DNA of 64,000 nt from Streptomyces sp. MA5143a (lineage in GTDB: Bacteria; Actinomycetota; Actinomycetes; Streptomycetales; Streptomycetaceae): contig NZ_OLMK01000036.1 of the NCBI RefSeq assembly GCF_900290235.1, positions 89,966 to 153,965 of the forward strand. Direction: 5' to 3'. The notes under the pieces were generated by a model, which worked only from the letters and a program-made list of their open reading frames with translations, was not told where the DNA came from and did not search any database. Of the stretch, positions 24,998 through 34,812 are shown one piece after another (the first letter of the stretch is position 1; each line of letters opens with the position of its first letter). The position numbers and the translations under genes are program-made.

Positions 24998-25978
24998 ATG
25001 GGTACGCACGCTGTGGACCACGACGTGGAACGCCTCGCCGCGCAGGCGCGGTCGGCGCTGGTGCGCGAGATCGAGCGCAGCGGGGCCTGGGACGCCGACC
25101 CCCTCTGGCGGGAGGCGTTCGAGGCGGTCCCGCGGCACCTCTTCGTCCCGTACTACTACGTCGGGGTCGTGGGCGGCTTCGAGCGGTTGTGGGGCGAGGA
25201 GCGCGACCCGAGGCGGCGGGAGCGATGGGTGCGGGGCGCGTACGCGGACGCGCCGCTGGCCACGCGGGTCCGGGACGGCGAGTTGATCTCCTCCAGCAGC
25301 CAGCCCTCCCTGATGGCGAAGATGCTGGCCGAGTTGGAGGTGGAGGACGGCCACCGGGTCCTGGAGATCGGCGCGGGGACCGGCTACAACGCCGCTCTGC
25401 TCGCGCACCGGCTCGGCGACGACCTGGTCACCACCGTCGACCTGGACGCCGACATCACGGAGGCCGCGCGCACCCATCTGCGGGCGGCCGGGTACCACCC
25501 CACCGTCGTCACCGGGGACGGGGCGCGCGGGGTGCCCGAACGGGCCCCGTACGACCGGATCATCGCGACCTGCACGCTCCACTCGATCCCGCGCGCCTGG
25601 CTCGCGCAGTGCGCTCCCGGCGGACGCGTCCTGACGCCGATGGCCACGGGGCTGGTGGCGCTGCGCGTCATGGACGGCGAGCACGCGGAGGGGCGGTTCC
25701 TGCACACGGCGGCGTTCTTCGTGCCGTTGCGCGGGGGCGGCGAGCAGGAAGGAACGCACCCGCATCTGGGCGGGCTGCCGCGACTGGCCCGGGATCACGA
25801 TCTCTTCCGGTTCCTGCTGACCCTGACGGCGGGCAGCCTCGACCCGCACGAGGCGCTCGCACTGTGGCAGCGCGAGGGCATGCCGTCGCGGGAGCGCTAC
25901 GGGATCACCGTCAGCGGCGACCGGGCCTGGGCCTGGCTGGACGACCCGGAGGGGCCGTACTCCTGGCCCCTGCCGTGA
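24998..25978 (+). CDS. PCMT-like protein methyltransferase
   Basis: A 326-residue class I SAM-dependent methyltransferase related to L-isoaspartyl O-methyltransferases. The SSSSQPSLMAKML substrate-side segment (about residues 97-109) precedes SAM motif I VLEIGAGTGYNAALLA (about 121-136); post-I and motif II/III follow as VDLDADI, APYDRII, PGGRVLTPM. About 110 extra C-terminal residues extend beyond a minimal PCMT, as in actinobacterial relatives encoded near peptide or surface systems. Target unknown. The ATG at 24998 follows GGAG by only 2 nt, so a slightly different start is possible. Confidence 0.85.
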   Translation: MGTHAVDHDVERLAAQARSALVREIERSGAWDADPLWREAFEAVPRHLFVPYYYVGVVGGFERLWGEERDPRRRERWVRGAYADAPLATRVRDGELISSSSQPSLMAKMLAELEVEDGHRVLEIGAGTGYNAALLAHRLGDDLVTTVDLDADITEAARTHLRAAGYHPTVVTGDGARGVPERAPYDRIIATCTLHSIPRAWLAQCAPGGRVLTPMATGLVALRVMDGEHAEGRFLHTAAFFVPLRGGGEQEGTHPHLGGLPRLARDHDLFRFLLTLTAGSLDPHEALALWQREGMPSRERYGITVSGDRAWAWLDDPEGPYSWPLP

Positions 25979-26015
25979 GCGCCGGAACACGGCCGCCGGC
26001 GCCCGGGCAGCGGAG

Positions 26016-26046
26016 CGGGGTCGGCCGAACCGGTCGGCCGACCCCG
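26016..26046. terminator. Bidirectional terminator between methyltransferase and FHA genes
   Basis: Perfect 12-bp inverted repeat (26016-26027 and 26035-26046) with a 7-nt loop, between the convergent stops at 25978 and 26066. Confidence 0.75.
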
Positions 26047-26065
26047 ATCGTCACGTCCTCGTGGG

Positions 26066-27793
26066 TCAGCCCCGGCGGATCGTGATCGTCGTCCACGCGC
26101 CCACGTGGACCCGGTCCCCGTCCTGGAGGGGGACCGGCACGAAGGGCTGGATGGGTTCCTCGGAGCCGTTGACCGTGGTTCCGTTGGTGGAGTTCTGGTC
26201 GACGACCGCCCAGGTGCCGTCCTGCTGCTGCACCAGCACGGCGTGCTGGTGCGAGACGCCCGGGTCCTCCGGCGGCACGGACAGATCGATGTCGGGGGTG
26301 TCACCGGTGGAGTGCCGGCGGCGGCCGATGGTGATCTGGTTGCCGGTGAGGGTGCGCTGCTGCTCGGGGGAGTACGCGGGCAGGTTCAGCCCTGCGGCCT
26401 CGGGGCCCGAGCGCTGCATCATCGCCATGAAGTACTCACGGTCCGGACCGATGGTCGCGCTCCAGGTCACCGGTCCCTGCTGGTACGCGGGGCCGGGCGG
26501 GGCCTGGGTGACATCGGGCTGCGGGTAGCCGTAGCCGCCGGGACGCGCTCCCGGGGCACCCGGACCACCGGGACCGCCCGGGCCGCGGGAGCCGCCGGGG
26601 CCGCCGCCCGAGGAGGGCGGGGAGATCACCCAGTCGTCGTCGCCCCCGAAGGAGGGACCACCCGACTGCGGATGCCCACCGGGACGGCCCGCACCGCCGG
26701 GGCCACCGGGACCGCCCGGCTGCGGGCGCCCGGTCTCCTGCGGGAAGACAGGGGGAGCCGGGGGACCCGCCTGCTGGAACGCCTGGGGTGCCCCACCGGC
26801 ACCGGGGCCGCCACCGGGACCCGGACCGCCAGGGCCCGGACCGCCGGGACCACGCCCACCGGGACCGCCACCGGGACCACCGAAGCCGCCGGGGCCCGTC
26901 AGACCGGGACCACCGGGGCTGCTCAGACCAGGACCACCGGGGCTGCTCAGGCCGGGGCCACCCGGCGTCGGTCCGGGCGGCGGGGGAACCGGTCGTGAGG
27001 GGTCGCCGCCGAAGCCCGACGGGCCGGGACGCGAGGGGTCGCCGCCGAACGCGGAGGGGCCGGGCTGTCCGGGCTGGCCCGAGGGCCCGCCACCGTATCC
27101 GGAGGGGCCGGGCTGTCCGGGCTGGCCCGAAGGCCCACCACCGAACCCGGAGGGGCCACCCGGCCGCCCGGGACCACTGGGGCCACCGGGACCGCCGGGG
27201 CCACCAGGTCCGCCGGGGCCACCCGGTCCACCAGGCCCTCCCTGGCCCGGATCGGAGCCGTACGGGGGGCCCGGAGGGATCGGCTCGGCGGGGCGGTTCA
27301 TCTGCGAGGGGCGCGAGCCCTGGTAGTCGTACGCGTCACCGCCGCCGTAGGAGGGCGGGGGCGGCTGCTGGAAGCGGAGCGCCGGGTTCCCGCCCGGGCC
27401 CTGGCCGGGGCCACCGGGACCGGGCCCGCCGGGGCCCGGCCCGCCGGGGCCGGGGGAGGGCGTCGAGGGGCGCGGCGCGGCCGGGGTGTACGTGGTCGCC
27501 GTGTTGGTCAGGAAGTTCCACCGGCACTCCTCGCAGAAGGGCGCGCCGCCCTCACGGGGCGTGCGGCACTGCGGGCAGAGCTCCGGCTCGGCGGCGAGGT
27601 GCGGCGGGCGTCCGCCGGGACCCCCGGGACCTCCCGCGCCCGGAGGCGGCGGAGGGGAGCCGGGCGGCGGGTATCCGTAACCGGCGCCCGGGGGCGGCGG
27701 TGGCGGCGGGGGTACGGCACCGGCCATACGGTGACCGCAGACCTCGCACCAGTCGTCGGAACCCGACTGGTGTCCGTTCGGGCAGGTCGGCAT
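26066..27793 (-). CDS. FHA-domain protein with zinc ribbons and long Gly/Pro-rich linker
   Basis: A 575-residue protein. The N-terminus has a double zinc ribbon (CPNGHQSGSDDWCEVCG and a second CPQC...CEEC). Residues of about 95-445 are a low-complexity Gly/Pro/Gln linker. The C-terminal 100 residues are a forkhead-associated domain with its phosphothreonine-binding elements (TIGRRR, SHQHA, NSTNGT). FHA proteins read phosphothreonine placed by Ser/Thr kinases; here the PknG-like kinase and PP2C genes lie in the same minus-strand run. It could play the part GarA/OdhI plays for PknG elsewhere, but GarA lacks this architecture, so that is inference. The ATG at 27793 begins with the zinc ribbon. 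Confidence 0.9.
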   Translation of the reverse strand: MPTCPNGHQSGSDDWCEVCGHRMAGAVPPPPPPPPGAGYGYPPPGSPPPPPGAGGPGGPGGRPPHLAAEPELCPQCRTPREGGAPFCEECRWNFLTNTATTYTPAAPRPSTPSPGPGGPGPGGPGPGGPGQGPGGNPALRFQQPPPPSYGGGDAYDYQGSRPSQMNRPAEPIPPGPPYGSDPGQGGPGGPGGPGGPGGPGGPGGPSGPGRPGGPSGFGGGPSGQPGQPGPSGYGGGPSGQPGQPGPSAFGGDPSRPGPSGFGGDPSRPVPPPPGPTPGGPGLSSPGGPGLSSPGGPGLTGPGGFGGPGGGPGGRGPGGPGPGGPGPGGGPGAGGAPQAFQQAGPPAPPVFPQETGRPQPGGPGGPGGAGRPGGHPQSGGPSFGGDDDWVISPPSSGGGPGGSRGPGGPGGPGAPGARPGGYGYPQPDVTQAPPGPAYQQGPVTWSATIGPDREYFMAMMQRSGPEAAGLNLPAYSPEQQRTLTGNQITIGRRRHSTGDTPDIDLSVPPEDPGVSHQHAVLVQQQDGTWAVVDQNSTNGTTVNGSEEPIQPFVPVPLQDGDRVHVGAWTTITIRRG

Positions 27794-27962
27794 GTCGGCG
27801 CTTCCCCCTCTCCTTTCCGGCACTCGGGCCGGGTCCTGTGGCCGCGACGGGCCGGTATGGCCGAGCGTGTCCGGATCCCCGGTGGGGGAGCCAGGCTCTC
27901 TCGTAGCGGTACTACTGGGTCTTTCCGGTACTTCTCGGCTACTGCTGTTGCTACTGCTTGTT

Positions 27963-29309
27963 CTACTTCTTTACACGAACAGTCTTTGTGGACCTGGTCT
28001 CGAGGGTCATCTCGTCGGCCTCCGTGACCTTCGCCTTCAGTCGCACAGTACCTGTCGCCGCGTCGACCACGTCCACCACCTTCGCAAGCAGTTTCGCAGT
28101 ATCCGCGTTCCCCGACGCGCTCGCCAGCTGGACCGCCCGCCCCAGCTTGGCCGTCGCTCCGTCGATATCCCCCGCTTTGCGGGCATCCAGTCCTTGCTGG
28201 ATGACTTGCGCCAGTTCGGCCTGACCCGTGTAGTGGGCGACCTGGGGGTTGATCGAGGTGGACGCGGCCATGTCGTCGGTCCACACGGCCTTCACCAGAC
28301 CCTGGGCGCCGAGGTTCTGCGCGCCGCCGTCGGACTGGGGGATGACCAGGGACACCCGGGCGGCGAGCATCTCCTGGCCGAGGGACGCGGGCGGGACCTC
28401 GACGCACACGTGGTAGTCGCGGGACTCGTCCCCCCAGGAGCCGGTCGGGTAGTCGCCGGCGCGCGGGCCCGCCTCCGTGCGACGGCCCGTCAGGTCGACG
28501 ACGGTGGGGGCGACTTGCTTGACGAACTTGATCTGCGTGCCGACCGGGGTCCACAGCCGGAGGGCGACGTCCGCGACCTCCTTGCCCATGGTCGCCTCCA
28601 TGATCTGGGTGAAGTCGGCGGACAGGGCGGCCGGGTCGGCGACGATGTCGGCGGTGCCGAGGAGGGCGGAGGCGATCGCGGTGACCTCCTTGACCTCCCA
28701 GTCGGTGCCCACACCACGCGCGTCACAGGTGAACCGTCCGGCACAGGCGTCCAGCGCGGCCCGCAGGTCCTCGGGCGACTCGTGCTCGTTGCGGCCGTCG
28801 GTGAGCAGGATGCCGTGGCGTATCTCGACGTCGGCGGAGGCGAGCAGCCGGTCGGCGAGCCTCAGCCAGGTGCCGATCGCGGTGCCGCCGCCCGCGCTGA
28901 GCCTGCGCAGGGCCTGCTTGGCCTGGTCCCGGGTGGCGGGGTCGGCGACGGCGAGCCGGCCGCCGCCGGGGTAGACCTCGCGGGCCACATGGGTGCCGTC
29001 GATCACCGCGAAGTGGACCCCGTCGCGCAGGGTGTCGATCGCGGCGGCCGTGGCGTCGCGGGCGTTGCGCATCTTGGTCGGCGGGTAGTCCATCGACCCC
29101 GAGCAGTCGACCATGATCGCCACGGCGGCGGACGGGCCCTGGCCGGGCGAGTACAGGTGCGGCGCCGTGACCGCGCTGCCCACGGTGCCGCCGCCCGTGG
29201 CGCTCACGGTCACGATCGCGTTGACCTCGCGGCCGCCCTCCGGCAGGTACTCGTTCTGGTACACGTCCACCGAGAACTGCGGCACGTTCGACTTCGAGAA
29301 ATTGGCCAT
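27963..29309 (-). CDS. VWA-domain protein with MIDAS motif
   Basis: A 448-residue cytoplasmic protein. A von Willebrand A domain at about residues 60-240 holds the metal-binding DCSGSM (DxSxS), a threonine of the second MIDAS loop and LLTDGRN. The N-terminal 55 residues and the C-terminal half are beta-rich, then helical (LAQVIQQGLDARKAGDIDGATAKL, a TPR-like pair). VWA proteins of TerY type often pair with a PP2C phosphatase and a kinase; both lie immediately upstream here. It may scaffold or sense metal for that phosphorylation circuit (inference). It lacks a signal peptide. Confidence 0.9.
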   Translation of the reverse strand: MANFSKSNVPQFSVDVYQNEYLPEGGREVNAIVTVSATGGGTVGSAVTAPHLYSPGQGPSAAVAIMVDCSGSMDYPPTKMRNARDATAAAIDTLRDGVHFAVIDGTHVAREVYPGGGRLAVADPATRDQAKQALRRLSAGGGTAIGTWLRLADRLLASADVEIRHGILLTDGRNEHESPEDLRAALDACAGRFTCDARGVGTDWEVKEVTAIASALLGTADIVADPAALSADFTQIMEATMGKEVADVALRLWTPVGTQIKFVKQVAPTVVDLTGRRTEAGPRAGDYPTGSWGDESRDYHVCVEVPPASLGQEMLAARVSLVIPQSDGGAQNLGAQGLVKAVWTDDMAASTSINPQVAHYTGQAELAQVIQQGLDARKAGDIDGATAKLGRAVQLASASGNADTAKLLAKVVDVVDAATGTVRLKAKVTEADEMTLETRSTKTVRVKK

Positions 29310-29450
29310 GCCTACTCTGATCCCCCTAGCGGCCCCACAGCACGTGGGGTGATGACTGTGCGTGCCTCTGCCCGGACCGGTCCCCTCCGGTCCGTCGGCC
29401 GTTCCCGTCCGGCCGCCGAGGCGCCCGCGAGTCCCCGCCCGCGAGCGTCC

Positions 29451-30767
29451 TCAGGCCGATCCTGCCCCCTGGGGCGGGGCCGGGAACGGCAGGACGGCCA
29501 CTGTTACGTTGTCGTGGCCACCACCGTCCAGGGCCCGGCCGACGAGGACCTGTGCGCAGTGCAGCGGTCGCTGGGCCGCGTCGAGGGGGACGGCCTCGGC
29601 CATCTCCTCGGCGGCCTCCGCGTAGTTCCACAGCCCGTCTGTGCACACCACCACTACACCCGGACGGTCCGGCTTGAAGGAAGCGGTGTGCGGCTCCAGT
29701 TCGTACGCGTCCGCGCCGAGCCAGCCGGTGATCGCGTGGGCGCGCTCGTCGGCGTACGCCTCGGCCTCGTTCATCAGTCCCGCGGCCACCATCTGCGCGG
29801 CCCACGAGTCGTCCTCGGTGAGCCGGGCCGAGGGGGCGCCGCGGTCCACCGGCACCCAGTAGGCGCGGCTGTCGCCGACCCAGCCGACGACGAGCAGGGT
29901 CGGGGTGACGACGGAGCCGACGATGGTGCACGCCGGCGCGTTCTGGTGCGGGGCGTGCTCCTGGGCCGTCTCCGGTTCCCCGGCGAGGGCGTTCACCGCG
30001 GTGGACGCGGCGACGATCGCGTCGTGCATGGCCTGCTGCGGGTGGGTGCCGCGCGGCAGGGACTCCAGCAGGGTCTCGTTCGCGGCGCGGGCCGCGGCGA
30101 GCGAGGCGTCGTCGGGGCGGGTCGCGGAGGACACGCCGTCGCAGACGATCGCGACGACCGCGGGGGAGCCGTCGGGCAGCGCGGTCGAGGAGACGGCGAA
30201 CGCGTCCTCGTTGCGGTGGTGGCGCAACCCCCGGTCGCTGACCGCGGCGACCGCGCCCAACTCCTGCTCCATGTGATCACGTTCACGTGGCTGGGCGTGA
30301 CCGCAGTTCTCGCAGTAGCCGTCCCGGTCGACCTGGCCCGCGCGGCAGGCCACGCACAGCTTCGTACCGGCCGGCGGGGTCGCGAGATCGCCGGTGCGCG
30401 GGTCCGGCGGCTGCGGCGCGGCCAGCGGGTACTCGTCGGGCTCGCTGGGACGGTCGAACCGTACGCCGCGGCCGGGGCCGGACAGTTCGCCGCCGCCGGA
30501 GTCGGTGCCCGGGATGTCGGTGGGGCGGACCACCGGCGGGGGCGTGTCCGCACTGGGCTCGGAGGCGACGGGCCAGGCCACGGACGCGGCCTCGTCCGGT
30601 GGGTCACCGGCCGTCCCGTTCATCGTCAGGGTCGGGTGGTCCTCCGGCGGTGCGGACACCGCCGAGAGGTCATGGCCGCACGCACCGCAGAAGCGGTCGT
30701 CCGAGGCGAGGGGCCACTCGCAGATCGGGCACTTCGTCAGCGCGGTCGGCTGGGGCATCTGTGACAT
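29451..30767 (-). CDS. PP2C-family Ser/Thr phosphatase with N-terminal zinc ribbons
   Basis: A 438-residue protein. Two zinc ribbons (CPICEWPL...CGACG at residues 13-31 and CVACRAGQ...CENCG near 138-156) flank a disordered stretch. The PP2C domain (about 170-430) has every metal and phosphate motif: RHHRNEDAF, CDGVSS, GDSRAYW, CTDGLW, GHDNVTV. It should dephosphorylate targets of the kinase encoded just upstream; the gap between the PknG stop and this ATG is 3 nt. Together they form an on/off pair. Confidence 0.95.
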   Translation of the reverse strand: MSQMPQPTALTKCPICEWPLASDDRFCGACGHDLSAVSAPPEDHPTLTMNGTAGDPPDEAASVAWPVASEPSADTPPPVVRPTDIPGTDSGGGELSGPGRGVRFDRPSEPDEYPLAAPQPPDPRTGDLATPPAGTKLCVACRAGQVDRDGYCENCGHAQPRERDHMEQELGAVAAVSDRGLRHHRNEDAFAVSSTALPDGSPAVVAIVCDGVSSATRPDDASLAAARAANETLLESLPRGTHPQQAMHDAIVAASTAVNALAGEPETAQEHAPHQNAPACTIVGSVVTPTLLVVGWVGDSRAYWVPVDRGAPSARLTEDDSWAAQMVAAGLMNEAEAYADERAHAITGWLGADAYELEPHTASFKPDRPGVVVVCTDGLWNYAEAAEEMAEAVPLDAAQRPLHCAQVLVGRALDGGGHDNVTVAVLPFPAPPQGAGSA

Positions 30768-30770
30768 GAA

Positions 30771-33449
30771 CTACACCCACGTCCGGGGGCGGTAACGGTT
30801 GGCACGTTCCACCAGGTCGATCCTCTCCTCGCCGCCTGGCGCGAGCCGGGCCAGCGTGCGGTACGCCCGCTCCAGTCCGAAGCGGAGGCCACGCTCGTCC
30901 AACGCGCTGCCGAGCAGCATCCGTTCGCCGCCGGCCGGGGCCACGGCGCCCTGGCTACCGGAGAGTACCCAGTCCAGGGCGCTGCCGAGGACCTCTGTGG
31001 ACAACTGCTCGCGGCGTACCGCGTCCAGACCGTACCCGCCGAGCGCCTCGACCTGGCCCGCGGCGGCGGTCAGGTCGTCCAGGAACGGCGCGTCCGGGGC
31101 GGCCCCGGACGCGAGCGTCGTCTCCGTACGGTGTCTCAGCCGCGCCCGGACGGCGGCGACCCGGGCGGCGGTGTAGTGGATGGACGCCTCCGGCACGGAC
31201 TCCAGGACGAGTACCGCGTTCTGCCGGTCACCGGCGGTCAGCCGGACCCGGGCGAGCCCGAACGCGGCGCTGACGAAGCTGGGGTCGGTCGTCCACACCA
31301 GCCGGTAGTACTCGGCGGCGTTGTCGAGCTGCCCGAGGACCTCGGCGCACAGACCCAGGGCCAGCTTGGGGGCCGGCTCGCCCGGGAAGGCGTCGTAGAT
31401 CGCGTCGAAGGACAGCGCGGCGTTCTCGTGGTCGCCGGTGGCGAGCGCGGCCACGCCCCGGTACCAGACCACCCGCCAGTCATCCGGATGGTCCCGCTCC
31501 AGGGCGTCCAGCGTGGCCAGGGCGATGGTGAACTCGCCCATCTCCAGGCGGGCCCGCAGTTCCCGCAAGCGCAGCTCCAGGGAGCCGGTGGGCGCCGCGT
31601 GCAGCGCCGTGATCAGCTCGGTGGGGGCGGAGGCGATGAGACCGGCCAGGAACCCGGCGTTCGGGTCCCCCGGGTCCACACGCGGCACGGGCAACGCGAG
31701 CGCCGCGGCGGCGGTGTCCAGGGGCTGGGTGAGCCGAGTGGGGGCGGAGGGGCCCGCGCCGCCGGTGAGCAGGGCGGACGCACCGGAAACCGGCCCTCCG
31801 CTGCCGGGGCTCGACCCTCCGCCGCCGGGGGCCGACCCCCCGACGCCCGGGGCCGACCCTCTGACACCGGGGCCCGACCCTCCGGCACCGGAGGCCGACC
31901 CTCCGTTCCCGGCGGGCGTCCTGCCCGGCCAGCGGCCCCTCCCCGACGGCACCGGGCGGGTCCCGAGGCGCGAGACGTCCCCGTCCAGCTCCGCGAACAA
32001 CTCCGTGTCCGTGACCTTCACTTCGGGGCCGAAGAGCGTCGACAGCGCCGGGCGCGCGCGGCCCGTCTGGAGGGACACGACCTCCCGGAGCACACCCGTG
32101 AGCTGCTCCGACATCTCCTGCGCGGAGGCGAACCGGCGGGCCGGGTCGGGGTCGGTGGCCCGCACCAGCAGCCGGTAGAAGGACTCGTACTGGCGGAAGA
32201 CCTCGATGTTGTCCGGGTCGGGCAGGGAGTCCACGAAGACGTTCGTGTAGCCCTGGAAGTCGAAGGTCAGCACCGCGAGCGTCCGGGCGACCGTGTACAG
32301 GTCGGACGCGACGGACGGGCCGACGTCGGCGACCTCAGGCGCCTGGTAGCCGACCGTGCCGTAGATGGCCGACTCGTCGTCGTCCATCCTGCGCACCGCG
32401 CCCATGTCGATCAGCTTCAGCTGGTCCTCGGTCTGGATCGCGTTGTCGACCTTGAAGTCGCAGTACAGCAGGTTGCGGTTGTGGAGGTGCCCGAGGGCCT
32501 CCAGCGCCTCGATGCCGTACGCGCACGCCTGCTCGACCGGCAGGGGATCGCGGCGGCCGTCCGGGGTGCGGCGGCCGTTCGCGATCTCCTTCAGCGACTT
32601 CCCGCCGACGTACTCCATGACGATGTACCCGTCCAGCGAACCTGTGCGCTGGTCGAGGTGCTCGACGAAGTTGTAGATGCGGACGATGTTGGAGTGCTCG
32701 ATCTCGGCGAGGAAGCGGCGCTCGGAGATCGCGGCGGCCATCGCGTCCTGGTCCCCGGTGTCGAGGAGGCCCTTCAGCACGACCCAGCGGTCCGACACCG
32801 CCCGGTCTATCGCCAGATAGATCCAGCCCAGACCGCCGTGCGCGAGACAGCCCACGACCTCGTACTGACCACGCACGATGTCACCGGCGTGCAGCTTCGG
32901 CACGAACGAGTACGGGTGGCCGCACTTGGTGCAGAAGCCCTCCGTGCGCCCCGGCCGGTCACCGCGCGCCCGCCCCACCGGCGCCCCGCAGTCCGAGCGC
33001 GAGCAGAACCGCTTGCGCTCGGGCACCTCGGCGGTCTCCAGGACCATCGAGCGGGGATCCGGCCGCGGCACCTCCGGCACCTGAACGAGGCCGACGCCGA
33101 GCCGGGCCCGCCCCGACGAACTCGCGGTCTTCCCGGAGCTGCGCACCGACACCGAGCGGCCCGTCGAGGTGCCCGACAGGGCGCGCGAGAGGCGGCCCGA
33201 GACCGACCGCCGCGACTGCGCGGAGCGCGCGGACGACCGCGACGACCGCGAACTGGAACCCGAGCCGCGCGAGCCCCGCCCCCCGGTGATGCCGGTCGGC
33301 GGGGAGGAGACCATGCCGCCGGCCGAGACGACCGGCGCCAGACCGCAGGTGTCGCAGTACAGCTCACCGCCGCCCACGTCCTCGTACGACCCCGAGCAAC
33401 CGGGCCGCTGACACGACTGCTGCCGGCCTTCTCCGTCGGGCTGACTCAC
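30771..33449 (-). CDS. pknG: PknG-like Ser/Thr protein kinase with zinc ribbons and TPR region
   Basis: An 892-residue soluble kinase. Zinc-binding cysteines occur twice: C13, C18, C32, C35 and C149, C154, C173, C176, separated by a Ser/Arg-rich linker. The kinase domain runs about 194-450 with Lys226 in VVLKG, catalytic Asp331 in LLYCDFKVDN (the PknG form of HRD) and DMG at 348-350. A Gly/Pro-rich linker and a TPR-like helical domain (about 590-890) complete the PknG layout. PknG couples amino-acid sensing by GlnX/GlnH to metabolism in mycobacteria. GTG 33449 is used because it overlaps the upstream stop by 4 nt; the frame is open further upstream but not kinase-like. Confidence 0.94.
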   Translation of the reverse strand: MSQPDGEGRQQSCQRPGCSGSYEDVGGGELYCDTCGLAPVVSAGGMVSSPPTGITGGRGSRGSGSSSRSSRSSARSAQSRRSVSGRLSRALSGTSTGRSVSVRSSGKTASSSGRARLGVGLVQVPEVPRPDPRSMVLETAEVPERKRFCSRSDCGAPVGRARGDRPGRTEGFCTKCGHPYSFVPKLHAGDIVRGQYEVVGCLAHGGLGWIYLAIDRAVSDRWVVLKGLLDTGDQDAMAAAISERRFLAEIEHSNIVRIYNFVEHLDQRTGSLDGYIVMEYVGGKSLKEIANGRRTPDGRRDPLPVEQACAYGIEALEALGHLHNRNLLYCDFKVDNAIQTEDQLKLIDMGAVRRMDDDESAIYGTVGYQAPEVADVGPSVASDLYTVARTLAVLTFDFQGYTNVFVDSLPDPDNIEVFRQYESFYRLLVRATDPDPARRFASAQEMSEQLTGVLREVVSLQTGRARPALSTLFGPEVKVTDTELFAELDGDVSRLGTRPVPSGRGRWPGRTPAGNGGSASGAGGSGPGVRGSAPGVGGSAPGGGGSSPGSGGPVSGASALLTGGAGPSAPTRLTQPLDTAAAALALPVPRVDPGDPNAGFLAGLIASAPTELITALHAAPTGSLELRLRELRARLEMGEFTIALATLDALERDHPDDWRVVWYRGVAALATGDHENAALSFDAIYDAFPGEPAPKLALGLCAEVLGQLDNAAEYYRLVWTTDPSFVSAAFGLARVRLTAGDRQNAVLVLESVPEASIHYTAARVAAVRARLRHRTETTLASGAAPDAPFLDDLTAAAGQVEALGGYGLDAVRREQLSTEVLGSALDWVLSGSQGAVAPAGGERMLLGSALDERGLRFGLERAYRTLARLAPGGEERIDLVERANRYRPRTWV

Positions 33450-34771
33450 GATTCCTCCCCTCCCCGGTCCTGCGGCTCCTGCCGTCCGGCCACGGGCGTG
33501 CCCAGCAGCTCCGCCACCGCGTGCTGGTAGCGCAGCACCGCCTGCTCGGCGACGCGCAGGTCGCAGGGCGCGCTCCACAGCATGCGGCGCGCCACGTCGT
33601 ACCGCTCCACCAGCAGCGAGTCCTCCGCCAGGCCGTGCCGGGCGACCTTCGCCTTGTACGCGTCGAGCCGGCCGCGCAGTTCGGCGCGGACCGCCAGCGG
33701 CGCGGTCACGGCGGTCAACGACTCGCGGGCCCGCAGCAGTTCGTCGTCCGCCTTCTGCTCCAGGGACTCCAGGAGCGGGGACAGGCGGTGCCACTGCCCG
33801 TGTCTGCGGTACTCGGCCGCCAGCGCCAACTGCTCCTGGAGCACGGTCGGCGGACCGCTCACCACGGGCACCTCGGTCGCGGCGATCTTCGCCAGCACCT
33901 CACCGCGGGCGCTGCGCGCCTCGGCGAGCGTACGGTCGGCGCGGCTCAGCACGTCCCGCAGCTTCACCAGCCGCGCCTCCGCGTCCTGGCGGACCGTCAG
34001 CACGGCCTCGATCTCCCGGCGCACGTCGTCCAGGGCGCGCGCCTCACGGTCGTACGTGGAGATGTCGGGGCGGCCACCGCCGGGGGCCGAACTGCCCGGT
34101 GCGGGCACCCAGTAGGCGAGCGGGTCGGAGATGACCTCCTCGCGGAGCCTGGTCAGGGTGCGGGTGATCCGCTCCAGGTCGTCGCCCGCCGGGTGCTCCC
34201 CGGGGCGTACGCCCACGGAGTGCGCGAGCTGTCGGGTGCGCTGGAGCTCGGCGGCCAGTAAATCGATCCGGGCGGGCAGCGCGGACCACACCGCGTCGGC
34301 GGCGACGACCATGTCCAGTGACGCCGCGTACAGGTCGTTCATCCGGTCCACCAGCGTGGACAGGGAGAACTGCTCACTGAGCCGGCCGGCGCCCTGGAGC
34401 GTCGGCGCGTTCGCCATGGCGGTGGCGGAGCCCGCGACGGTCACGGCCTCGCCCCGCAGCAGTTCGGTCAGCTCCACCAGGTCCTCACGGCTGGACCAGC
34501 GGCGGCGCGATCGGATCTCACGGGCGCTGCGCAGCGCGTCCGAGTAGGCGTCGAAGTACGCCCACAGCAGGGTGATCGACGCCTCCGTCGACTCCCAGCG
34601 CTCCTTGGTGACGCCGGTCAGCTCGGCGCCTTCCAGCAGTCTGCGGCCCGCGTGGTCCTGGAGGGCGAGCAGGGAGGTCTCGATGGCCTCGTGCTCCGCG
34701 CCGAGCCGCGCCAGCGCACGGTCCACCTCGTCCCGGTCCATCACCGGCCCGGTGGATCCCGCGACGCCCAT
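33446..34771 (-). CDS. Helical hypothetical protein in the pknG operon
   Basis: A 441-residue cytoplasmic protein, almost wholly alpha-helical and rich in heptad-like stretches (EVDRALARLGAEHEAIETSL, REIEAVLTVRQDAEARLVKL, ARSARGEVLAKI), so probably coiled coil. No catalytic motif. It lies between GlnH and PknG genes and overlaps pknG by 4 nt (GTGA), implying stoichiometric production with the kinase; an adaptor between the sensor and the kinase is plausible but unproven. ATG 34771 has GAGAGG 6 nt upstream. I know no name for it. Confidence 0.85.
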   Translation of the reverse strand: MGVAGSTGPVMDRDEVDRALARLGAEHEAIETSLLALQDHAGRRLLEGAELTGVTKERWESTEASITLLWAYFDAYSDALRSAREIRSRRRWSSREDLVELTELLRGEAVTVAGSATAMANAPTLQGAGRLSEQFSLSTLVDRMNDLYAASLDMVVAADAVWSALPARIDLLAAELQRTRQLAHSVGVRPGEHPAGDDLERITRTLTRLREEVISDPLAYWVPAPGSSAPGGGRPDISTYDREARALDDVRREIEAVLTVRQDAEARLVKLRDVLSRADRTLAEARSARGEVLAKIAATEVPVVSGPPTVLQEQLALAAEYRRHGQWHRLSPLLESLEQKADDELLRARESLTAVTAPLAVRAELRGRLDAYKAKVARHGLAEDSLLVERYDVARRMLWSAPCDLRVAEQAVLRYQHAVAELLGTPVAGRQEPQDRGGEES

Positions 34772-34812
34772 CGATCACCTCTCGCTCTGTCGGTGTCGGT
34801 CAACTTGCCTTG

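Noticed and set aside
24998..25978. RiPP-tailoring isoaspartate methyltransferase of a lasso or graspetide cluster
   Set aside because: No precursor peptide, ATP-grasp or lasso cyclase gene is nearby; treated as a stand-alone PCMT-like enzyme.
27792..30764. A 990-codon plus-strand frame
   Set aside because: Antisense to the VWA and PP2C genes, whose catalytic motifs are intact.
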